A stretch of DNA of 60,425 nt, taken from the NCBI RefSeq assembly GCF_002280675.1, contig NZ_NCEN01000017.1:1-60425 (forward strand), in the 5' to 3' direction. Origin of the DNA: Novosphingobium sp. 32-60-15 (GTDB lineage: Bacteria > Pseudomonadota > Alphaproteobacteria > Sphingomonadales > Sphingomonadaceae). Position numbers and translations under genes: made by a program. Shown here one piece after another: positions 50,859-59,465 of the stretch. Under the pieces are notes generated by a model. That model saw only the letters and a program-made list of their open reading frames with translations. It was not told the DNA's origin and made no database searches. The stretch's first letter is position 1; each line of letters starts with the position of its first letter.

Positions 50859-52076
50859 TTATGCTTTGGCTTGTTCTGCCACATAGGCCGCAAGATGATT
50901 GGGGTCGAACACCTTTCCATCAAAAAAGCTGTTATTTCCCAGAGTTATAACCCCTTGCTGCATCGAAACAGACGTTGGTCCGGCAAGGCTTCCTTCAACC
51001 TTGGAACTTGCCCCCGGCAGCGGGTCTTGCGTGCCCAATAGTGCGCTGCGGTATACATCGGGACGGAACACCCGCGCAGCAAGATTCGCCTCGGCATCAT
51101 CGTACCCGACCCCATCCCAGCGCACCATCTGGCTGTAGAGCCACTCGGCCTGGCTCACCCACGGGAAGTTTGCCGCCTCGCGGTGCTGGAACATGAAATC
51201 GGGGTAGTTCAAAACTTGCCCGCCGCGTGCCAATAACAGGTTGTCCGAAATGGCCCGGCGGATCAGCCCCGCATTGCCATCAAGGTATTCAGGCCGCGCA
51301 AGAATTGCTGCATTCAGATCATGGTTTGCAGGATTAACAAAGTGTTCGCCCGCTTTGCGCAATGCGCGCACCAGCGCTTCGGCATCGCTACGCCGCTCTT
51401 CGATTACCGGTTCACGAAATGCTAGCACCTTTTCCACTCCGCGCCGCCAGATTTGCGCGGTTGCCAGCACAATTTCGCCCGCGCCACGCTCAACCGCTAC
51501 GCTGTTCCATGGTTCACCCACGCAGATGGCGTCCACTTCGCCCGATTCCAGCGCATCTGCGCAGAACGGCGGCGCGACTGTGGTGATTTCCACATCGACG
51601 TCCGGGCGGATGCCACACCCCGCCAACCAATAGCGCAGCATGTAATTATGGCTGGAAAAGCGGTGGACCACGCCAAAGCGAAGCATCCGCCTCTGCCCGC
51701 GCTCGGCCTCGACCACGGCCTTCAGCGCAGCCCCCACGGCTGCCGGATCGCCCAGCTTTCCGGGCTGCGCTACGCGCTGCGCCAGATCGCTGCGCATGGT
51801 AATCGCGTTGCCGTTAAGCCCCAGCACGAACGGCACGGACAATGGCTGCGCCGGCCTTCCCCGCCCCAAGGTGACCGCAATTGCCAGCGGTGCCACCAGA
51901 TGCGCGGCATCGGTATGGCCATAAAGCAAGCGGTCAAGCACGGTGGCCCAGCTCATGTCCTTGACCAGCCGCAGCGAAAGCCCTTCAGCTTCGGCAAAGC
52001 CATGTTCGCGCGCCAAGATCGGCAAACACGCATCAACCAATGGCAGGAAGCCGATCGTCAGTTCGGTCTGCATCAC
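50859..52076 (-). CDS. nasS: Nitrate sensor NasS
   Basis: A 405-residue cytoplasmic homologue of NrtA, without a signal peptide. Shared landmarks: LTIGFLPLVDACLPILAREHGF, VVHRFSSHNYMLRYWLAGCGI, ICVGEPWNSVAVE, VFRPDVYRSAL. NasS binds nitrate or nitrite and, when empty, holds NasT inactive. Overlap of 4 bp with nasT (ATGA) and the leader-nrtA segment directly downstream fit the known nasTS-first order. The signal-less N-terminus is what separates it from the transporter paralogue nrtA at 49238. Confidence 0.92.
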   Translation of the reverse strand: MMQTELTIGFLPLVDACLPILAREHGFAEAEGLSLRLVKDMSWATVLDRLLYGHTDAAHLVAPLAIAVTLGRGRPAQPLSVPFVLGLNGNAITMRSDLAQRVAQPGKLGDPAAVGAALKAVVEAERGQRRMLRFGVVHRFSSHNYMLRYWLAGCGIRPDVDVEITTVAPPFCADALESGEVDAICVGEPWNSVAVERGAGEIVLATAQIWRRGVEKVLAFREPVIEERRSDAEALVRALRKAGEHFVNPANHDLNAAILARPEYLDGNAGLIRRAISDNLLLARGGQVLNYPDFMFQHREAANFPWVSQAEWLYSQMVRWDGVGYDDAEANLAARVFRPDVYRSALLGTQDPLPGASSKVEGSLAGPTSVSMQQGVITLGNNSFFDGKVFDPNHLAAYVAEQAKA

Positions 52077-52651
52077 TTTCCTCCCATAAGCAGGTGCGCG
52101 GTGACAACCGCGTCGGCGATTTCGGCAATTCGCTTGCCCTGATTCATCGCCGCCTTGCGCAATTCGGTATAGGCCTGAGGCTCTGAAAACCCGCGGCTAT
52201 CCATCAAGATCCGCTTGGCTTTGTCGATGCAATCGCGCTCGGCCAATTTGCCCTTGGCCTCGTCCAGATCAGCCTGCAGGCGGGCAAAGGCGTTGAAGCG
52301 TTTGACCGCAAGGTCGAGGATGGAACGGATGCGATGGGGGGCCAATCCGTCCACCACATAGGACGATACGCCAGCATCGATCGATGCGCTGATCGCCTCC
52401 TCGTCGCTTTCATCCACGAACATTGCGATGGGCCGATCAAGCACGCGGCTGACAGCGAAGTATTCCTCCAGCACGTCACGCGACGGGTTGCCAAGGTCCA
52501 TCAGGACGATGTCCGGCCCGATCTCGCCAATCCGCGCGACCAGCCCGCGCCGCTCTGTCAGGACAAAAATCTCGCAATCCGCAAGGGCTGCCAGACCTTC
52601 CTGCATGACAGCCGCGCGGCTGGCACTTTCATCAACAATGGCGATGCGCAT
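52073..52651 (-). CDS. nasT: ANTAR-domain antiterminator NasT
   Basis: A 192-residue protein starting MRIAIVDES; an upstream in-frame ATG (52714) has no support. The N-terminal receiver-like domain has DIVLMDLGNPSRD and AMFVDESDEEA. The C-terminal ANTAR helices (about 125-190) have AKRILMDSRGFSEPQAYTEL, MNQGKRIAEIADAV, the RNA-binding face that recognises hairpin leaders. It is released by NasS in nitrate and prevents termination at the two leaders described here. The gene is divergent from the HTH/PPK2 pair, with 170 bp between starts. Confidence 0.93.
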   Translation of the reverse strand: MRIAIVDESASRAAVMQEGLAALADCEIFVLTERRGLVARIGEIGPDIVLMDLGNPSRDVLEEYFAVSRVLDRPIAMFVDESDEEAISASIDAGVSSYVVDGLAPHRIRSILDLAVKRFNAFARLQADLDEAKGKLAERDCIDKAKRILMDSRGFSEPQAYTELRKAAMNQGKRIAEIADAVVTAHLLMGGK

Positions 52652-52821
52652 GTCCGGCCTTTTGCGCTGCACCGCAACATTTGGCAACTGGCATCGCGTC
52701 AGAAATGTGGTCAATGGCCTGAACCGGCCACAGGCAGCGTATCCATGGGGTTCCAGCCGCCGATAAAGGCTCTATGGTCGGCAGCATTTGCTATGCCAAT
52801 ATGAACACTCGAAGGAAAGTG

Positions 52822-53079
52822 ATGACTGCTTCAATCTCTATGGACGATGCGCGTGAGCACTTTGCCCATTGCGTCCAGGTGCTGGGCGGCGTGACAACCG
52901 CATCGCGGCGGCTGAACATTGATGAGCGCGCCATTCGCCGGTTTGTCAGCGGTGAGCGACCTGTGAGTGTTGGCCTGCTGCAAGACACCGCCGCCGCGCT
53001 GGGCCTTGTCATTGCCGAGGCAACTGCGGCCGAGAAAGAGATTGCTGGCGTTACGTTAATTGATGAAACACATGCGTGA
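52822..53079 (+). CDS. Small helix-turn-helix protein upstream of PPK2
   Basis: An 85-residue protein starting MTASISMDD, with GAAGGAAAG a few bp upstream (ATG 52801 is also in frame but lacks a site). The middle reads GVTTASRRLNIDERAIRRFVSGERPVSVGLLQDTAAAL, in two segments an XRE/Cro-like helix-turn-helix without the usual extra domains. It probably binds DNA. The gap to ppk2 is 30 bp, so it may control its own operon. No family name is certain. Confidence 0.65.
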   Translation: MTASISMDDAREHFAHCVQVLGGVTTASRRLNIDERAIRRFVSGERPVSVGLLQDTAAALGLVIAEATAAEKEIAGVTLIDETHA

Positions 53080-53109
53080 GAACTTGTCGGGCTGTCCGGC
53101 CTTCGGGAG

Positions 53110-53892
53110 ATGATGATGAGCCGGTTGACGCGTAAAGAGTATGAGGCATCGCTGGAGCCATTGCAGCGCGAGCTGGTGGACCTTGCCCGCTGGGTTGCGG
53201 CGAAGGGCAAGCGTGTGGTGGTGGTGATGGAGGGGCGCGATAGCGCGGGCAAAGGCGGGGCGATTACCGCTATTCGTCAACACCTTAACCCCCGCCAAGT
53301 GCGCACCGTTGCCTTGGCCAAGCCGACCGAGCGCGAGGCCGGGCAATGGTATTTCCAGCGGTATGTGGAGCATCTGCCCACGGCGGGTGAAATGGTGCTG
53401 TTTGACCGCAGCTGGTACAACCGCGCAGGCGTTGAGCAGGTCATGGGCTATGCCACGCAGGAACAGGTCAATGCGTTCCTGAAAGCGGTGCCGCGCTTTG
53501 AGGAAATGCTGGTGGATGATGGCATCATCCTGCTCAAATACTGGCTGTGCTGCGATCAGGCGAAGCAGGAAGAGCGCTTTGCCGAACGCAGCGAAGACCC
53601 GCTGAAAGGGTGGAAGCTTTCGCCCATCGATGTCAAAGCGCGCGAACAATATGATGCGTATACAAAAGCGCGCGAGACCATGCTGGCCGCAACGCACACT
53701 GCCGCAGCGCCTTGGACACTGGTGGATTTCAACGACCAGAAGATCGGTCGCTTGACCCTGATCCGCAACTTGCTTGACCGCATTCCCGACCATGTTGTCG
53801 CTGAAGAACCGGTGGTTCTACCGCCATTGTCGGGCGAGCCCTCAACCGAGCGTTTCAGCGTCGTGCAACCGCTGAAAGACTTTGCCGATTAG
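53110..53892 (+). CDS. ppk2: Polyphosphate kinase 2
   Basis: A 260-residue PPK2-family kinase, which moves phosphate between polyphosphate and nucleoside diphosphates (class I) in the cytoplasm. Walker A: VMEGRDSAGKGGAI. Walker B and lid: LFDRSWYNRAGVEQVMGY, KYWLCCDQAKQEERF, plus the PPK2 segments SEDPLKGWKLSPIDVKA and WTLVDFNDQKIGRL. Three ATG codons in a row (53110-53118) follow GGGAG; the second or third is an equally good start. It may use phosphate gained by the phosphatases elsewhere in the window, but no direct link is visible. Confidence 0.93.
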   Translation: MMMSRLTRKEYEASLEPLQRELVDLARWVAAKGKRVVVVMEGRDSAGKGGAITAIRQHLNPRQVRTVALAKPTEREAGQWYFQRYVEHLPTAGEMVLFDRSWYNRAGVEQVMGYATQEQVNAFLKAVPRFEEMLVDDGIILLKYWLCCDQAKQEERFAERSEDPLKGWKLSPIDVKAREQYDAYTKARETMLAATHTAAAPWTLVDFNDQKIGRLTLIRNLLDRIPDHVVAEEPVVLPPLSGEPSTERFSVVQPLKDFAD

Positions 53893-53926
53893 CGCGATCA
53901 AAGCACCGGCCTCGTGCGGTGCAAGC

Positions 53927-53959
53927 AAAAAGCCCTCTCTCCGGACGGGGAGAGAGGGC
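53927..53959 (-). terminator. Intrinsic terminator of the TorF-type porin gene
   Basis: GCCCTCTCTCC (53932-53942) pairs with GGAGAGAGGGC (53949-53959), an 11-bp stem with a 6-nt loop. On the minus strand the stem is followed by CTTTTTGC, so it mainly stops the porin gene at 53986. On the plus strand only a short TTAT follows, so it may act weakly for ppk2 as well. Confidence 0.8.
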
Positions 53960-53985
53960 CTTATCAGACGTTGGGTAACGTCAGA

Positions 53986-54858
53986 TCAGAATGCAGCGGT
54001 CAACGACACAACGACCGTAGCTGCTGCGATTGAACCGATACCGTCCTGGCCGCGCGAGAAGCTTGGCTGAAGGTAAGCTGATTCAGCATCGGAAATGTCG
54101 GTGTCGACATAAGCAACGCCAAGGGTAAGCGGTGTACCGCTGATGGCATAATCTGCACCGATCAACCAATCGGCATATTCACCGGTAGGGGCAACCGAGG
54201 TAGCGAACGGACCAAGGCCAGTGTTACCCTTTGAATAGCCAAGGTGCGCCTTCAAGGTCAGACCTGTTTCAGGGATTGCGCTTGAGACATCGCCCCAGAC
54301 GTAAAGGTTCGAGTTCTTGTCACCTTCGTTGGTGTACGTTCCGGCAGCAGCAGCTTCGCCAGCGGTCAGGCCGAAACGGTTTGCATCGTACCAGCTACCC
54401 AGTGCTTCCTGCTTTGGCGCATAAGCGACACCGGCAGTCAACGAAACCGGGCCGGTCGTGCCCGAGACCTTGAAGTATGGCTCAATGAAGTCGGTATTAT
54501 CGAAGCCCTTGGGGTACATGTACCAGGTGGCGCCGAAATCGATGGTCGCGCCACCTACAGTTGTCTTGTAGCCAGCGATGATGTCGAGTTCCATGTTGGC
54601 GCCGCCAAAGGTGCCCCAACCGGAAAGGTTCGAAGCCCAGCTGCCGACATAGACGCCGCTTTCGTGCGCAACGGTGATGCCGCCTTGGACGGCCATGTTG
54701 CGGTCAGACTGCGAAACACCGCGGAAGCGGTAATCGGAAACGAGCGCGGTATTGCCCGATACAGTGATGGGGCTTGATGCCTCTTCCTGCGCAAACGCTG
54801 GGGTTGCGGCAGTGGCAATGGCGATTGCAGCAATGGCTGCGGCCAAACGAATCTTCAT
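53986..54858 (-). CDS. TorF-family putative porin
   Basis: A 290-residue outer-membrane protein with a signal peptide ending TPAFA-Q. The pattern of this family is clear: ITVSGNTALVSDYRFRGVSQSD near the N-terminus, GVYVGSWASNLSGWGTFGGA, ELDIIAGYKTTVGGATIDFG, and the closing strand VVVSLTAAF. The family (Gcw_chp/TorF) forms beta-barrels of poorly known function, often regulated by metals or oxygen. It is a single gene with its own terminator. A palindrome ATTCGT-ACAC-ACGAAT lies about 90 bp upstream of the start. Confidence 0.9.
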   Translation of the reverse strand: MKIRLAAAIAAIAIATAATPAFAQEEASSPITVSGNTALVSDYRFRGVSQSDRNMAVQGGITVAHESGVYVGSWASNLSGWGTFGGANMELDIIAGYKTTVGGATIDFGATWYMYPKGFDNTDFIEPYFKVSGTTGPVSLTAGVAYAPKQEALGSWYDANRFGLTAGEAAAAGTYTNEGDKNSNLYVWGDVSSAIPETGLTLKAHLGYSKGNTGLGPFATSVAPTGEYADWLIGADYAISGTPLTLGVAYVDTDISDAESAYLQPSFSRGQDGIGSIAAATVVVSLTAAF

Positions 54859-54945
54859 ACGGAACGCTCCCTGTAAGGATTATCACGTTCCACCTGCGTT
54901 CACTGTGCAGTTCTTCTCAGGGGAGAACCATCACAATGAAGCTTG

Positions 54946-54961
54946 ATTCGTACACACGAAT
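54946..54961. promoter_or_regulatory. Palindrome upstream of the TorF-type porin gene
   Basis: ATTCGT-ACAC-ACGAAT is a perfect 6-bp-arm palindrome in a locally AT-rich stretch, 88-103 bp before the porin start. It has the size of a regulator half-site pair, and an A/T-rich promoter-like ACTATAGAAAC is next to it on the minus strand. No regulator is identified. Confidence 0.3.
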
Positions 54962-55064
54962 TGTTTCTATAGTATTGCTAGTTTGTAACTGTATGTGTCT
55001 GTTGCTGCAATGCAACACTGCCCGGGCGATCCCGCCAAAACGCAGGACTTGCCCGGGCTCCAAA

Positions 55065-56609
55065 TCATGCCGCAGGCGCGATTGTCCGGATGACTGATGC
55101 CGGACCTGTCACCTTGACATCATCACCGCGCAAGCGCCGACGGGCCACCCATTCGCTGAGCATTTCAGCGGTCGTGTGGTCGATCGTGTGGACCTTGTCC
55201 ATATCAACATGGACTGCACGCCCTGCAGGAAGCTGTTCAAGGGCGTTGGTCAAACGCGTCAGCCCCAAGAACGTTGCCGCGCCTTCAAGCTCCAAGCCCA
55301 CTGTATCGCCAACCGATTGCTCGCCAACGCGGAACTTCAGATTTCGCACATGCGGGAGCAGTTCGACAACCGACAGAGCAAGGCCGACCAGCACGCCAGT
55401 CAGCAGATCCGTCGTCACCACGAGCAAGAATGTGACGACCCAGATGAGCGCGGGCAAAATGCCATGAACGCGGAACAGATGCCTTACGTGTTTGACGCTG
55501 ACCAGTTTCCAACCGGTGACCACCAACACGCCGCCCAGTGCCGCCATCGGCACTTCGCGCAAGACAAATGGCAGCATGGCGACAAAGCCGAGAATCCAGA
55601 CGCCATGAAGAACAGCGGAGAGACGGGTCATCGCCCCTGCCTGCACATTGGCGGAGGACCGGACGATCACGCCCGTCATCGGCAGGGCATTGAAAACACC
55701 GCACAACAGATTGCCAACGCCCTGTGCGCGCAGTTCCTTGTTGTAATCAGTACGGACGCCATCATGCATACGGTCCACCGCAGCGGCGGAAAGCAAGGTT
55801 TCCGCGCTGGCAATGAAGGCGATGGCGATTGCTGACAAAATCAACGACGAATTGCCAAGGACCGAGAATGCCCCGGCCTCGGGCAAAGCGAAGGCAGCAG
55901 CGATGGATTCAGGGACAACAATGCGGGCAACATCAAGGCCGAACCCTGAAGCCACCAATGTAGCCGCCAGAACGCCCAGCAGCGCTCCGGGCAAAAGCCC
56001 CAACCGTGCAGGCTTGAACTTTTCCCACGCGATCATCGTACCAATGGTCAACAGGCCAAGCATCAAGGCAAATTCAGTGGCCTCAAGATTAAATGGCGTC
56101 AGGCCAAGAAGGCGCGCAGGCATCATCGCAAGGTTTTCAGGTCCGCTCGACAATGGCTTTTCGTCGAACAGGATATGGAATTGTCCAATCACGATCAACG
56201 CACCGATGCCGGCAAGCATGCCATGCACAACCGCAGGCGAAATAGCGCGGAACGCCCCGCCAAGCTTGGCAACGCCCGCGATTACCTGAATAGCACCAGC
56301 CAGAACCAGAACCGGACCCAGGGCTGACAAGCCATTGTCTCGGACAAATTCGAACACGATGACCGCAAGACCGGCTGCAGGTCCGCTTACCTGCAGCGGT
56401 GATCCGGCCAGCAGGCCCACGACGATGCCCCCGATGATGCCTGTTACCAGGCCTTTTTCGGCAGGAACGCCAGATGCAATGGCGATGCCCATGCACAACG
56501 GCATGGCAACCAGAAAGACAACGATAGATGCGGTGAAGTCACGAGCGAAAAAGCGGAAGGGACCTGTCCCCTCCGCCTGATCGTGCACTGATACAGCAGC
56601 GGAAGTCAT
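55065..56609 (-). CDS. SulP-family inorganic anion transporter, likely bicarbonate
   Basis: A 514-residue membrane protein with 10-12 helices and a cytoplasmic STAS domain at the C-terminus (VHVDMDKVHTIDHTTAEMLSEW). The SulP core motifs are FFARDFTASIVVFLVAMPL, SPLQVSGPAAGLAVIVFEF, IGQFHILF and AIAFIASAETLLSAAAVDRM. Overlap of 4 bp with the upstream carbonic anhydrase gene strongly suggests bicarbonate (or CO2 hydration-linked anion) uptake, as in BicA-type SulP/CA pairs. Sulfate cannot be ruled out. Confidence 0.92.
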   Translation of the reverse strand: MTSAAVSVHDQAEGTGPFRFFARDFTASIVVFLVAMPLCMGIAIASGVPAEKGLVTGIIGGIVVGLLAGSPLQVSGPAAGLAVIVFEFVRDNGLSALGPVLVLAGAIQVIAGVAKLGGAFRAISPAVVHGMLAGIGALIVIGQFHILFDEKPLSSGPENLAMMPARLLGLTPFNLEATEFALMLGLLTIGTMIAWEKFKPARLGLLPGALLGVLAATLVASGFGLDVARIVVPESIAAAFALPEAGAFSVLGNSSLILSAIAIAFIASAETLLSAAAVDRMHDGVRTDYNKELRAQGVGNLLCGVFNALPMTGVIVRSSANVQAGAMTRLSAVLHGVWILGFVAMLPFVLREVPMAALGGVLVVTGWKLVSVKHVRHLFRVHGILPALIWVVTFLLVVTTDLLTGVLVGLALSVVELLPHVRNLKFRVGEQSVGDTVGLELEGAATFLGLTRLTNALEQLPAGRAVHVDMDKVHTIDHTTAEMLSEWVARRRLRGDDVKVTGPASVIRTIAPAA

Positions 56610-57313
56610 TCTGCGGCCACAGCATAAGACGCGTTGCTGACAGGCTCATTGGCCACGCGCGTGTAGGCTGGCAGAGCCACTGGCAGCGCACGATCTTCGC
56701 GCATCGGCACGAACTGGCCGGTATCGCCATCAAGACCGAGTACGACGCCTGCCGAAATATCGACGAACCAACCGTGCAACGCCATTTCGCCACGGGCGAT
56801 GGCAGCGGCAACCGACGGGTGCGTCCGCAGGTGATCGATCTGCGACATGATGTTTTGCAGGCTGATGGCCCGGACCCGTTCATCGCCGTGCAGATGTGGC
56901 GCGCAGCTTGAGATGACGTGTTCGGCAGCAGCACCGTGACGCAGCCATGCGACAACATTAGGCATGCCTTCCGGCGCTTCAGGAGCCGCCAGGGCCTTCA
57001 TTGCGCCGCAATCGGAATGGCCGCACACGATGATATCGCGCACGCCCAATGCCACGACTGCATATTCCACGGTTGAGGAAACGCCGCCGTTCATCGTTGC
57101 ATATGATGGCACCATGTTGCCGGCGTTGCGGCACACGAACAATTCGCCCGGCTGCGCCTGCATGATCTGTTCAGGCACGATGCGCGAATCAGCGCATGAG
57201 ATCATCAGCGCCTTGGGCGATTGGCCTTCGGTGGAAAGCTTGCCAAACAGCTCGCGGCTATCGGGAAATACGGTCTTTTCGAAGCTGAAAACGCGGCCGA
57301 GAAGTTCGTTCAT
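56606..57313 (-). CDS. Beta-class carbonic anhydrase
   Basis: A 235-residue zinc enzyme converting CO2 and bicarbonate. It starts MNELLGRV at 57313 with GGGAGA upstream. Zinc ligands are in the expected order: Cys40 and the Asp42-Arg pair in ISCADSRI, His99 and Cys102 in CGHSDCGAM. The FVCRNAGNMVP segment is also typical. The stop overlaps the SulP start by 4 bp, so the two form a coupled carbon-supply unit. Residues of the C-terminal tail (VALPAYTRVANEPV) are variable in the family. Confidence 0.95.
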   Translation of the reverse strand: MNELLGRVFSFEKTVFPDSRELFGKLSTEGQSPKALMISCADSRIVPEQIMQAQPGELFVCRNAGNMVPSYATMNGGVSSTVEYAVVALGVRDIIVCGHSDCGAMKALAAPEAPEGMPNVVAWLRHGAAAEHVISSCAPHLHGDERVRAISLQNIMSQIDHLRTHPSVAAAIARGEMALHGWFVDISAGVVLGLDGDTGQFVPMREDRALPVALPAYTRVANEPVSNASYAVAAE

Positions 57314-57435
57314 GTCAGTCTCCCTTTTCCGGTGAGGATAGGTTGACCGCGGCGAAGATGCCGCGATTGCCAGCATAGGTATGGCAATGCCTTTTCCTGA
57401 ATCAGACCGCACTGTTACGAAATGTTGCCAGAAGC

Positions 57436-58746
57436 TCAGCCTGCCGCGCAAGGAAGGCGCACAGTCACGCACAGGCCGCCTTGCTCGCGATTGCGCAATT
57501 GCAACACGCCATTGTCCAACGCGATGGCGCGCATGACAATGGGCAGCCCCAGCCCCATTCCCGGCGTATCGCGGCCCCTTGCGGTATCCAGCCTGACAAA
57601 GGGTTGCAGCACGTCCTCCATGCGATCAGGTGGAATACCCGGCCCGTTGTCCTCAAACGTAATCTCGGCAACGTCCCCGTCGCGGCGAACGGTCACATGG
57701 ACATTTCCGGCGTAATGCAGGGCGTTCTCGATCAAGTTTGCCAAAGCCCGCCGCAAGGAAACAGGCCGGGCCACGATCTCAAGACTTTCAAGCCCCGCGA
57801 ACGTTGCCTCCCGGCCATCGTCAGCGGCGGTATCAACCAAGGTTTGCGTCATTACCGCAACGTCAATCCGTTCAGCCCGCAAGCGCGAACCGCCGGATTC
57901 CACAAACGCCTGCAGCGATTCCAGCATATGGCGCATTTCGCCAAGGTCCGTGGTCATGTCGTTGACCGTTTCGCTATCGAGACCTGCGCGTTCAAGGCGA
58001 AGCTGCATGCGCGCAAGGGGCGTGCGCAGATCGTGGCCAATGGCCAGCATGGACTGGGTGCGATCAGCCATCGATTGATGAATGCGATGCTGCATCTGGT
58101 TAAACGCTGCAATCAACTCGCGGACTTCGCCGGTCCCCTGTTCTGCAATCGGTTCGGGCGAGCCTGCCCCTACTGTGCGGGAAGCGCGCACCAGTGTGCG
58201 CAAAGGCGCAAGCGTTGCACGAAACAAAGCCCAGGCCAAAACCACCAGAATAAGCGATGGCAACAACAGCATCACGATGCGACCAGTGCTCAGTGACCAG
58301 GCAGAGCTTGCATAGGTCTGAAATTTCAAAACACTGCGATCAGGCAACAAGACAGAACCGACGATATTGCCGGGCGCGCCAGTCGAATTCAGACGCAATT
58401 GCAGATCGGCGTGATCATGGCCGGTTGCATCTTTCAAAATCTGCTTGCGCATGCGGGATGGCGCAGGCGAGCCAACTGGCTGTTGTCCAGCAGGCTGCCA
58501 TTCCAGTGAAAAGCGATTGGTACTCAGATCCTTGGCAACGCGTTCCCTATCTGCTGGGGTTGTGTCCTCGATGATGCGACTGGCAATGACCAGATGTTCT
58601 GCAACCCGCGCCGCATCATCTTCACGCAAGGCAAACTGGCTGGCACGGTCAAACAGCAAAATGTTGGCAGCAAAATCCACCCCGGCGACCAACAGCAGGA
58701 TCGCCAGCAGCCGTTCTGGCAGTCCGAACCGCCGTGACAACTTCAA
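57436..58746 (-). CDS. Two-component sensor histidine kinase
   Basis: A 436-residue membrane kinase: N-terminal transmembrane helix (LLAILLLVAGVDFAANILLF), a periplasmic sensor region of about 120 residues, a second helix (IVMLLLPSLILVVLAWALF), then HAMP. The HisKA site is AIGHDLRTPLARMQLRLERAG, and the ATPase part has N-box NLIENALHYAG, G1 DNGPGIPPD and G2 GMGLGLPIV. It is of the EnvZ/RstB-like class. Its start overlaps the response-regulator stop by 4 bp. The signal is unknown; the neighbour genes suggest anions or pH as candidates only. Confidence 0.93.
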   Translation of the reverse strand: MKLSRRFGLPERLLAILLLVAGVDFAANILLFDRASQFALREDDAARVAEHLVIASRIIEDTTPADRERVAKDLSTNRFSLEWQPAGQQPVGSPAPSRMRKQILKDATGHDHADLQLRLNSTGAPGNIVGSVLLPDRSVLKFQTYASSAWSLSTGRIVMLLLPSLILVVLAWALFRATLAPLRTLVRASRTVGAGSPEPIAEQGTGEVRELIAAFNQMQHRIHQSMADRTQSMLAIGHDLRTPLARMQLRLERAGLDSETVNDMTTDLGEMRHMLESLQAFVESGGSRLRAERIDVAVMTQTLVDTAADDGREATFAGLESLEIVARPVSLRRALANLIENALHYAGNVHVTVRRDGDVAEITFEDNGPGIPPDRMEDVLQPFVRLDTARGRDTPGMGLGLPIVMRAIALDNGVLQLRNREQGGLCVTVRLPCAAG

Positions 58747-59465
58747 GCGCGATCCACTTCTGCCCGGAACATGTAACCGACGCCGCGTACCGTCACGATC
58801 GGCGCGGGACCACCTGCTGCTGATAGCTTGCGGCGCAGACGGCTGACCAACACATCCACGCTGCGGTCCGAACTGTCGCCCAGACGCGTGCGGGAAAGTT
58901 CGATGAGGCGTTCGCGCCCCAGCACCCGCTGCGGCTGACCAATGAAGGTTGCCAGCAAATCGAATTCGGCCCCGGTCAGATCAACCATAGCGCCGCTGGG
59001 CGAATGCAATTCGCGGCGGGCCATCGACACGGTCCACCCATCAAACCGGATGTCACCACTGCGCCCCCCCGTCTCGCCAGAAGAATCGCTGCCCATCGTT
59101 GTGCCGCGACGCAGAACAGCACCGATGCGGGCCACCAGTTCGCGCGTGCTGAACGGCTTGGCCAGATAATCATCTGCCCCCAGTTCCAACCCGAGCACAC
59201 GGTCTTCCTCGCTGCCGCGCGCAGACACAAAAATGATCGGCACGTCACTTTGACGGCGCAGGCGGCGGAACAATTCGATGCCGCTGGTGCCCGGCAGCAT
59301 GATATCGAGCACAACAAGATCAGCAGGTTCCCCTTCGAGGGCCACCCACATCTCCGCTCCTGTTGCAGCCGTGCGGACTACATAACCGTTTTCACGCAAG
59401 GCGCGGGCCGTCAGCGTGCGCAAAGGGCCATCATCTTCCACCAGTACGATTGAGGGTGATTGCAT
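58743..59465 (-). CDS. OmpR-family response regulator
   Basis: A 240-residue regulator starting MQSPSIVLVEDD. The receiver domain has the acidic pair VEDD, phospho-acceptor Asp in LVVLDIMLPG, Thr/Ser in IFVSARGSEED and Lys in LAKPF. The winged-helix DNA-binding domain has VDLTGAEFDLLATFIGQPQRVLGRERL in two parts, SSDRSVDVLVSRLRRKL and VRGVGYMF. Partner of the kinase at 57436. The target genes are not shown by the sequence. Confidence 0.94.
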   Translation of the reverse strand: MQSPSIVLVEDDGPLRTLTARALRENGYVVRTAATGAEMWVALEGEPADLVVLDIMLPGTSGIELFRRLRRQSDVPIIFVSARGSEEDRVLGLELGADDYLAKPFSTRELVARIGAVLRRGTTMGSDSSGETGGRSGDIRFDGWTVSMARRELHSPSGAMVDLTGAEFDLLATFIGQPQRVLGRERLIELSRTRLGDSSDRSVDVLVSRLRRKLSAAGGPAPIVTVRGVGYMFRAEVDRA

